From NCBI GenBank assembly GCA_023252395.1, contig JAJPDY010000093.1:1-5594 (forward strand): a stretch of DNA of 5,594 bases. The letters are read 5' to 3'. The position numbers and the translations under genes are program-made. Positions 1-4,329 of the stretch are shown in pieces; the stretch's first letter is position 1; each line of letters starts with the position of its first letter. The notes under the pieces are model-generated. The model ran no database searches and had not been told where the DNA came from. It was given only the letters and a program-made list of their open reading frames with translations. This DNA is from Nitrososphaera sp. GTDB taxonomy: Archaea; Thermoproteota; Nitrososphaeria; Nitrososphaerales; Nitrososphaeraceae.

Positions 1-591
1 TCAAGCCTTGCCAGACTTGGCCGCGGGCTCTTTGCCTGAAGGAGTGACAATCATTTCTCCGTATTCTTTCCTCTCCATCGCCTTTGCAAGGGCTGCATTC
101 AATATCTCTAGAGCCAAATATTCTCTAAAATGGTCGTTCTTGCACAGGCTGCATCCGTTATTCTTGCCGTCAATAGCCGCAACAAACTTCTTGTCTTCCA
201 CCACGCTTTTCAAGACCTTTAGAAGTTTAGAGCCCGTGTCTTCTATCAGCTTGGCGTTCTTTGCTTCAAAGTCTGCAGGCGCGTCGTAGCTGAACGCCCG
301 CAGGGTGGGAGAGTAATACTTCATCACCGCGCCCCTAACTTCGACCATTTTCGTAGCTTGAATTAGGCCGGCGCTTTTCAATGTGTCAAGATGATGCCTG
401 ATAGTCGTTGTTGCTTTCTTGAATCCTGAACTGGCAAGCGCCTTGACGATCTCTTCTGCAGACATTTGCTTGTGGCTCAAAATTTCAAGAATCTTTATTC
501 TGACAGGGTCGTTTAGCGCCTGTGCAGCGCGATATCCAATCGTGGTCACTCTTTTAATGCGAATGTCCTTTTGGAACAGGGTTTCTGGCAT
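1..591 (-). CDS. ArsR-type winged-helix transcriptional regulator with C-terminal CxxC motif
   Basis: A 196-residue, probably cytoplasmic DNA-binding protein. Residues about 20-95 form an ArsR-like winged helix: the first helix carries the typical ALNDPVRIKILEIL pattern (25-38), the recognition helix lies around TTTIRHHLDTLKSAGLI (61-77), and the wing follows at about 80-94 (VEVRGAVMKYYSP). The C-terminal half is mostly helical (105-175), probably for dimerisation, and contains C147-x-x-C150 with H154 close behind, a possible metal or redox site. The tail (180-196) is Lys/Ala-rich and probably disordered. The ATG is preceded by no Shine-Dalgarno sequence, but a T-rich box about 30 bp upstream fits a nearly leaderless transcript. 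It is transcribed away from a 278-bp gap containing inverted repeats, which suggests possible autoregulation (inference). The regulated genes and ligand cannot be read from the sequence. Family assignment is firm; specific function is unknown. Confidence 0.88.
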   Translation of the reverse strand: MPETLFQKDIRIKRVTTIGYRAAQALNDPVRIKILEILSHKQMSAEEIVKALASSGFKKATTTIRHHLDTLKSAGLIQATKMVEVRGAVMKYYSPTLRAFSYDAPADFEAKNAKLIEDTGSKLLKVLKSVVEDKKFVAAIDGKNNGCSLCKNDHFREYLALEILNAALAKAMERKEYGEMIVTPSGKEPAAKSGKA

Positions 592-616
592 CTTGCTATT
601 ATGGGCTTTATGTGCA

Positions 617-625
617 TAGTAAAAG
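617..625 (-). promoter_or_regulatory. Candidate TATA-like box of the winged-helix regulator gene
   Basis: On the minus strand this reads CTTTTACTA, centred about 31 bp before the ATG at 591. That spacing predicts a transcript starting a few bases before the ATG, as for the other promoters in this window. It is a weak match. A better TATA sequence on the same strand, TATATTTAA at 700-708, would give a leader of about 85 nt and is the alternative. Confidence 0.4.
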
Positions 626-650
626 ACGGCGATCAGATACTTTTGTCCAA

Positions 651-688
651 ATTGTTAATATTATGAATATTGCTGTTGCGTTAACAAT
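651..688. repeat. Inverted repeat ATTGTTAA / TTAACAAT, possible operator
   Basis: ATTGTTAA at 651-658 is matched by TTAACAAT at 681-688, giving 8-bp perfect arms 22 bp apart (arm centres 30 bp apart, about three helical turns). Between the arms is a smaller symmetric element, AATATT-ATG-AATATT (657-671). It lies just upstream of the proposed box of the regulator gene at 1-591, where a dimeric winged-helix protein could bind. Binding is inferred, and A/T-rich DNA yields such repeats by chance. Confidence 0.4.
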
Positions 689-740
689 AATATCACTGCT
701 TAAATATAATGATAGTATTGTCTCTAGAAAATACTAATTG

Positions 741-761
741 TTACTATAATCATTATAGTAA
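741..761. repeat. Perfect 21-bp palindrome, possible regulator-binding site
   Basis: Two perfect 10-bp arms (TTACTATAAT and its reverse complement) flank a single central C at 751. The symmetry with an odd centre is typical of operators for dimeric helix-turn-helix proteins; a one-base loop makes an RNA hairpin role less likely. It lies about 150 bp upstream of the regulator start codon and about 110 bp beyond the purC stop codon, so the regulator gene is the only neighbouring gene it could obviously control. A weaker repeat, TAGTATT / AATACTA (713-719 / 730-736), is adjacent. Confidence 0.5.
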
Positions 762-773
762 TCCTATTATGAT

Positions 774-854
774 AAAAAACTGGCGCGCTGTACGGCCAAG
801 GATGGCACATACGGCTGGCGTAAGCGTGTACGCTGGTCAAAATGACGGTAAAAA
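774..854 (-). terminator. Probable T-tract termination zone downstream of purC
   Basis: Archaeal RNA polymerase commonly stops at runs of T in the coding strand. Downstream of the purC stop codon the minus strand contains TTTTT (850-854) within a T-rich stretch, and further on TTTTTT (774-779). Either or both could end the purC transcript before it reaches the regulator gene. This is based only on T-runs; no strong hairpin is needed or evident. Confidence 0.4.
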
Positions 855-869
855 CGGTTAGAAATTGAG

Positions 870-1703
870 CTATAATTTGCGCCCACTGATGCGTTCGTAG
901 GCCAGAATGTATCGCCTGCCAAGCTCGTTGGCAATGTCAGGCGCGACTTTTGGCGGATCTGGCTTTTTTCCTTCTTTGGCTAGCCTGTCGACTAGATCTT
1001 TAAAGCCAGTTTTGATAAGCCAGTCCCTTAACAGTTGCTTGTCGTAGCTTTCCTGCGTCTTGCCCGGCTGGTAGTCGGTTTTGAGCCACAGCCTATATTC
1101 GTCAGGTCCCAGCGAGTCCCCGAGGACGATGTTTCCTTTCTCGTCCCTGCCAAACTCGAACTTGACGTCTGCTATGATAAAGCCGGCGCGCTCAACTGCC
1201 TTGCTCATCTTTTCATAAAGCAATATCGAAGTCTTTTCTAGATAGTCGTAGTCTTTTTCAGACACGATGCCGGAAGACACTGCTTCTTGCCGACCTATCG
1301 GCATATCGTGCTCCTCTGATTTTGTAGTCGGGTCAAAAATCGGCCTTGGAAGCTTGGCGGCAAGGACTGGCTCAAAGTCCGTTGGAATATCCTTGCCAAG
1401 ATGGCTCTTGTATCTGTCAAGGAAGCTGCCGTAAAAGTACCCTCGAACTACGCATTCCATTGGTATCATTTTCAGCTTTTTGACCACCATCTTGTCCTTT
1501 TCAACGACCTTTATCATGTGGTGTGGTGTTTCAAGCGTGTCAAACCAGAACTCGCCAAACCTGCAGAGCACTTCGCCCTTTCTTGGTATAGGCGTGGCCA
1601 TCTTGACGTCAAAGGCAGAAACGCGGTCTGAAAAGTGGAACACGATGTTGCCATCGTCAAGTTCATAGATGTCCTTGACCTTGCCCTTGCGCACGAGCCT
1701 CAT
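870..1703 (-). CDS. purC: Phosphoribosylaminoimidazole-succinocarboxamide synthase (SAICAR synthetase)
   Basis: Joins L-aspartate to CAIR using ATP to give SAICAR in de novo purine synthesis (EC 6.3.2.6); cytoplasmic. The 277 residues are in the usual range for a single-domain PurC. Family landmarks appear in order: GKVKDIYE (7-14), nucleotide-binding; DRVSAFD (26-32); VVRGYFYGS (85-93), the conserved VxRG segment; PIFDPTTKSEEHD (121-133); ADVKFEFG (178-185); and PDEYRLW (200-206), followed by SYDKQLLRDWL (219-229). Where many relatives have an Asp-Glu pair before the S/T-P-D motif, this protein reads GDSLGPD (195-201), so the Glu is Ser. The ATG at 1703 gives an N-terminus that enters the first motif at the normal distance; no Shine-Dalgarno is visible, consistent with a short or absent leader. 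It is divergent from purK-purE, which make its substrate CAIR. Identification is secure. Confidence 0.97.
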   Translation of the reverse strand: MRLVRKGKVKDIYELDDGNIVFHFSDRVSAFDVKMATPIPRKGEVLCRFGEFWFDTLETPHHMIKVVEKDKMVVKKLKMIPMECVVRGYFYGSFLDRYKSHLGKDIPTDFEPVLAAKLPRPIFDPTTKSEEHDMPIGRQEAVSSGIVSEKDYDYLEKTSILLYEKMSKAVERAGFIIADVKFEFGRDEKGNIVLGDSLGPDEYRLWLKTDYQPGKTQESYDKQLLRDWLIKTGFKDLVDRLAKEGKKPDPPKVAPDIANELGRRYILAYERISGRKL

Positions 1704-1730
1704 TGTTGCATTGCCATAGATTGGTCTGCA

Positions 1731-1739
1731 ATAAAAAAT
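1731..1739 (-). promoter_or_regulatory. Candidate TATA-like box of purC
   Basis: The minus strand reads ATTTTTTAT, centred about 32 bp before the purC ATG, giving a predicted leader of only a few bases. A second choice is CATTAAAAG on the same strand (1756-1764), which would give a leader of about 30 nt and is also the complement of the box proposed for purK. Confidence 0.45.
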
Positions 1740-1756
1740 CTACCTAATTGAAAGAC

Positions 1757-1763
1757 TTTTAAT
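1757..1763 (+). promoter_or_regulatory. Candidate TATA-like box of purK-purE
   Basis: TTTTAAT is centred about 33 bp before the purK ATG at 1793, predicting transcription from about position 1786 and a leader of about 7 nt. No ribosome-binding sequence precedes the ATG, which agrees. The divergent purC promoter shares the same 89-bp region, so the two transcripts could be co-regulated. Confidence 0.5.
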
Positions 1764-1792
1764 GTTGCTCTGAACCAGTTTACACGTAACTT

Positions 1793-2977
1793 ATGGTCAA
1801 CAGCGACCTCGTTGCCATGGACAGACCCATCTGCGTGGGCATTATCGGCGGGGGCCAGCTTGGCAAAATGATCGCACACGAGGCAAGGCGAATGTCGCTC
1901 AAAATAGTTGTCTTGGACCCTACAGAAGGGTGCCCTGCTGCAAAGATAGCAGACGAGCAGATTGTGGCGGATTTCAAGGACGAATCTGCGATAATAAAGC
2001 TCGCGGACAAATGCGATGTCCTTACCTACGAAATAGAGCTTGCGAATTCCTCTGCCCTGAAAGAGCTAGAGTTGAAAAATTATCCGATAAGGCCGGCGCC
2101 AGAAACCCTGCGCATAATCCAGAACAAGTACAGGCAAAAGTCATTTCTGAAAAAGCACAAGATCGCAGTGCCGGATTTTGAGCTTGTCAGGTCTGAAGAA
2201 CACCTGCACGAACTGTGCAGCAAGTTTGGCTTTCCGGCAATGCTCAAGGCATGTGAAGACTCGTACGACGGCAGGGGCAATTTCCTGATAACCTCAAAGG
2301 GCAAGGTGCACGAGGCATTTGACTACTTTGCAGGCAGGGAATGCATGCTTGAAAAATACGTCCCATTTACAAAAGAAATATCGATAATGGTCGCAAGGAA
2401 CCCAAGCGGCCAGATAGAATCGTTCCCGGTGGCTGAAAATATACACAAAAACAGCATCTTGGATACTACGATAGCGCCAGCCCGGATTAGCCGCAAGGTA
2501 GAGTTAAAAGCAAAAAGGCTGGCAGAAAAGACAATGGAAGTGCTCCACGGGGCGGGGATATTTGGAATAGAGATGTTTGTTACAAAGGGAGGCGACGTCT
2601 TGGTAAACGAGATTGCGCCAAGGCCGCACAACTCGGGCCACTACACTAATGAGGCATGTTCTGTTTCGCAGTTTGAGCAGCACCTGCGCGCAGTGCTAGA
2701 CCTGCCGCTGTCAAGGCCCGAACTGCTGGCGCCTGCCGCGATGGTCAACATACTAGGAAATGAAAACTTTAGCGGATCATATGCCGTAAAGGGATTGAAA
2801 AAATTGCTTGCAGTACCGGGAGTCAAGCTATACGTCTATGGCAAAAAGACGTCAAAACCTAGGCGCAAGCTGGGCCACATCACTGCGACTGGCAAGACCG
2901 CCAAAGAGGCACTTGCCCGCGCTACAAGAGCAAGGAGGATGGTTGAGCTCGTGCCTACAAATGGTGAAGTGAATTGA
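1793..2977 (+). CDS. purK: 5-(carboxyamino)imidazole ribonucleotide synthase
   Basis: ATP-grasp enzyme that carboxylates AIR with bicarbonate and ATP to give N5-CAIR (EC 6.3.4.18), the substrate of the PurE encoded immediately downstream. At 394 residues it is of normal length for PurK. The N-terminal domain opens with [11 protein letters not shown] (16-26), the PurK signature, and has TYEIE (78-82) in place of the common TYEFE. The ATP-grasp domain shows NKYRQK (111-116), YDGRGN (158-163, glycine-rich loop), LEKYV (186-190) and the highly conserved [15 protein letters not shown] (271-285) with metal and substrate residues. The C-terminal domain has MVNILG (317-322) and RRKLGHI (357-363). The first ATG is preferred because a promoter box lies about 30 bp upstream; Met9 at 1817 is a possible alternative start because the first eight residues precede the family core. 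The stop codon overlaps the purE start by 4 nt. Confidence 0.96.
   Translation: MVNSDLVAMDRPICVGIIGGGQLGKMIAHEARRMSLKIVVLDPTEGCPAAKIADEQIVADFKDESAIIKLADKCDVLTYEIELANSSALKELELKNYPIRPAPETLRIIQNKYRQKSFLKKHKIAVPDFELVRSEEHLHELCSKFGFPAMLKACEDSYDGRGNFLITSKGKVHEAFDYFAGRECMLEKYVPFTKEISIMVARNPSGQIESFPVAENIHKNSILDTTIAPARISRKVELKAKRLAEKTMEVLHGAGIFGIEMFVTKGGDVLVNEIAPRPHNSGHYTNEACSVSQFEQHLRAVLDLPLSRPELLAPAAMVNILGNENFSGSYAVKGLKKLLAVPGVKLYVYGKKTSKPRRKLGHITATGKTAKEALARATRARRMVELVPTNGEVN
2963..2967 (+). promoter_or_regulatory. Shine-Dalgarno-like GGTGA that supports the purE TTG start
   Basis: GGTGA, complementary to the usual archaeal 16S rRNA 3' end, sits 6 nt before the TTG at 2974 and inside the last codons of purK. 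It is the main evidence that the unusual TTG, rather than the internal ATG at 3004, starts purE. Confidence 0.6.
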
Positions 2978-3507
2978 AAAACAAAATCCTTGTCGCCATC
3001 ATAATGGGAAGCGATTCAGACCTGCCTGTCATGAATGAGGCAAAAGAGGTGTTGGACTCATTTAGCGTCCCAAATGAAATAACAATAGTGTCTGCGCACA
3101 GGACAACAAAGAGAATGGTCGACTATGCAGCGGGCGCAAAGAAAAGAGGGATCAAAGTGATCATTGCTGGAGCCGGCGGGGCGGCGCATCTGCCGGGCAT
3201 GGTTGCATCGCTCACTCCGCTCCCGGTAATAGGGGTGCCTATCAAGACAAAGAGCCTTGACGGCCTTGACTCTCTTCTGTCAATCGCTCAGATGCCGCCA
3301 GGAGTTCCGGTAGCTACCGTGGCAATAAATGGCGCCAGAAACGCTGGCATACTTGCATGCCAGATCCTCGGAACTGAATACGCAGATATCGCAAACAGGG
3401 TAGAGAAATACAAGCAGGATCTTGAAAGCAGCGTGCTGAAAAAGGCTGGCGCGCTTGAAAAGATAGGCGCCAAGAAATACCTGAAGAAAATGCCCAAAAA
3501 CAAGTAG
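2974..3507 (+). CDS. purE: N5-carboxyaminoimidazole ribonucleotide mutase
   Basis: Moves the carboxylate of N5-CAIR to carbon 4 to give CAIR (EC 5.4.99.18), linking PurK to PurC. The sequence is a textbook class I Pur[11 protein letters not shown] (11-20), SAHRT (40-44, with its catalytic-region histidine), [12 protein letters not shown] (66-77, with the second conserved histidine), then [22 protein letters not shown] (97-118 approximately) and [12 protein letters not shown]. Because purK is adjacent, the mutase activity is expected rather than the purK-independent class II carboxylase. At 177 residues it has a slightly long, Lys-rich helical C-terminus (from about 140) compared with minimal PurE proteins. 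The TTG start overlaps the purK stop (TTGA), which predicts translational coupling, and starting at the next Met would cut off the beta strand before the GSDSD motif. It ends with two consecutive TAG codons. Confidence 0.97.
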   Translation: MKNKILVAIIMGSDSDLPVMNEAKEVLDSFSVPNEITIVSAHRTTKRMVDYAAGAKKRGIKVIIAGAGGAAHLPGMVASLTPLPVIGVPIKTKSLDGLDSLLSIAQMPPGVPVATVAINGARNAGILACQILGTEYADIANRVEKYKQDLESSVLKKAGALEKIGAKKYLKKMPKNK

Positions 3508-3510
3508 TAG

Positions 3511-3520
3511 AATTTATTTG
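3511..3520 (+). promoter_or_regulatory. Candidate TATA box of the small-gene pair
   Basis: AATTTATTTG begins right after the purE double stop and is centred about 24 bp before the GTG at 3539. The spacing places transcription start on or next to that GTG, implying a leaderless mRNA and a promoter separate from the purine operon. Confidence 0.5.
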
Positions 3521-3538
3521 TGACTACCCTTTGTACCA

Positions 3539-3841
3539 GTGAGCGTGGAGCACAAAGATACCCACTCACACGATTCTTCCCATTCCCATGAAGAGGAACA
3601 CGGCCACGGCGATATCGAGCCTGTGGTCGTAAAGATGCAGAGCCTGAATCAAGAGCTTGCAGAGGAGATGAAGAAAAGCGGAGTTGACTGCGAGGCGCTG
3701 ACACCCGGATCGCATCCGCTTGAAAGCGGCCCGTACTACAGCGACATGTTTGCGCTGTCGCCAAGGCTTGTAACCAACAAGGGCGTGATAAAACTCAGGG
3801 GCAGGAATATCGACTTTGTGCATGTTTTGCAGAGGAGCTAA
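3539..3841 (+). CDS. Small hypothetical protein with histidine-rich N-terminus
   Basis: I do not recognise this 100-residue protein. Its first 25 residues hold seven histidines (5, 9, 11, 15, 17, 21, 23) mixed with Asp, Glu and Ser, a pattern seen in metal-binding or metal-buffering tails (Ni, Zn or Cu), but no fold is implied. The rest has a short charged helix (about 33-47), Cys51, and a segment GPYYSDMFALSP (64-75) followed by strand-like VIKLRGRNIDFVHVL (83-97). There is no signal peptide or membrane segment. The start is a GTG placed as expected for a leaderless transcript; GTG at 3545 is an alternative two codons later. It is followed in the same reading frame, after one TAA and two codons, by the next gene, so the two probably act together or were once one gene. 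Codon use looks like that of the neighbours, which supports a real gene. Confidence 0.7.
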   Translation: MSVEHKDTHSHDSSHSHEEEHGHGDIEPVVVKMQSLNQELAEEMKKSGVDCEALTPGSHPLESGPYYSDMFALSPRLVTNKGVIKLRGRNIDFVHVLQRS

Positions 3842-3847
3842 GAGGGC

Positions 3848-4249
3848 ATGCCAAGACCGGATCCAAACCCGCTGCCATACGGCGCGCTGCAGTATTACCA
3901 AGTGCATTACATTATCCAGATTGAAAGTGAACAGAACCATAACCTGCTTGCAAAGTGCGAGCCGATAACAAAGGGCTATTTTGGCAACAAGCGCGTGGTC
4001 GATGTAAAGTGGACCGGCGCTGACAAGTTTTCAGAAGTCCTTCAGGCAGATGGCAAGCTGACAGACATGCTCAAAGAGGTCATGCTTCAGGTAGGCGAGA
4101 TCAGGATTGACCCGCAGGACGACCACATCAGGATTTACGGCAAGTGGGGCCACGAAGAGAACTTTCATTTCAACGAGACAATGCTAGAGATCGCCGACAG
4201 GATAGCCATGCACATAAAGAACAAGCTCAAGCCCACAGCAAAATCCTAA
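3848..4249 (+). CDS. Conserved-looking hypothetical protein, partner of the histidine-rich protein
   Basis: A 133-residue soluble protein that I cannot assign. The N-terminus is proline-rich (PRPDPNPLPYG, 2-12), followed by an alternating strand-helix pattern: strand-like YYQVHYIIQIE (16-26), strand VVDVKW (50-55), helix about 68-82, strands EIRI and HIRIYGKWG (84-101), and an amphipathic C-terminal helix (110-127) ending in a Lys-rich tail. This suggests a compact alpha/beta domain. One cysteine is present (37) and no catalytic motif is obvious. AGAGGAG at 3831-3837, inside the end of the upstream gene, and GAGGG just before the ATG could serve as ribosome-binding sequences, unlike the leaderless genes around it. 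The gap to the preceding stop codon is 6 nt, so the two genes are almost certainly one transcript. Confidence 0.75.
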   Translation: MPRPDPNPLPYGALQYYQVHYIIQIESEQNHNLLAKCEPITKGYFGNKRVVDVKWTGADKFSEVLQADGKLTDMLKEVMLQVGEIRIDPQDDHIRIYGKWGHEENFHFNETMLEIADRIAMHIKNKLKPTAKS

Positions 4250-4299
4250 ACTTTTCCGTCCACAGGGATGCGCATAATTACGGTACGAGAGGAAGTTAA

Positions 4300-4308
4300 C
4301 TTTAAAAG
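4300..4308 (+). promoter_or_regulatory. TATA box of the SDR-family gene
   Basis: CTTTAAAAG is centred 26 bp before the GTG at 4330, exactly the archaeal TATA-to-start distance, so transcription should begin at the GTG itself. An in-frame TAG at 4312-4314 excludes any longer protein, and no ATG exists between it and the first SDR motif. Together these fix the start. Confidence 0.6.
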
Positions 4309-4329
4309 TCGTAGACAAGTGGCAACTTT

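Larger units (their letters stand above)
592..869. other. Intergenic region with A/T-rich operator-like half and G/C-rich island
   Basis: No convincing gene is seen on either strand. From about 640 to 780 the DNA is strongly A/T-rich and holds the inverted repeats listed separately. From about 781 to 840 it turns abruptly G/C-rich, with small internal symmetries such as AGCGT-GT-ACGCT near 823-834. On the minus strand, which carries the purC transcript, this island is bracketed by T-runs at 850-854 and 774-779, so it may be a purC 3' untranslated region or a small RNA processed from it. I see no tRNA-like elements and no C/D-box pair. Confidence 0.5.

Noticed and set aside
601..737. Two tiny plus-strand open frames (601-666 and 663-737) overlapping by ATGA, the second hydrophobic
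   Set aside because: They are 21 and 24 codons long, sit in A/T-rich DNA with operator-like repeats, and have no ribosome-binding sequence. CTTTTAATG at 551-559 could act as a promoter but lies inside the regulator gene. Chance is the simpler explanation.
781..847. A tRNA or C/D-box RNA in the G/C-rich island
   Set aside because: No T-loop sequence, acceptor pairing or paired C and D boxes could be found on either strand.
1706..1731. Short inverted repeat TTGCA / TGCAA near the purC start as a purine-responsive operator
   Set aside because: Arms of five bases with a 16-base gap are expected by chance, and I know of no archaeal purine repressor with such a site.
3288..3764. A 158-codon minus-strand open frame across the end of purE and the histidine-rich gene
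   Set aside because: It overlaps the conserved C-terminal part of purE in antisense, its Ser/Arg-rich and Phe-rich translation resembles no protein family, and it would cover the promoter between the genes.
3839..3841. Recoding of the stop codon between the small genes by pyrrolysine or selenocysteine
   Set aside because: The codon is TAA, not TAG or TGA, and a ribosome-binding sequence plus ATG follows, so reinitiation is sufficient.
3566..3940. A 124-codon minus-strand open frame opposite the two small genes
   Set aside because: The plus-strand frames have promoter and ribosome-binding signals and neighbour-like codon use; the minus frame has none and spans the gap between both genes.
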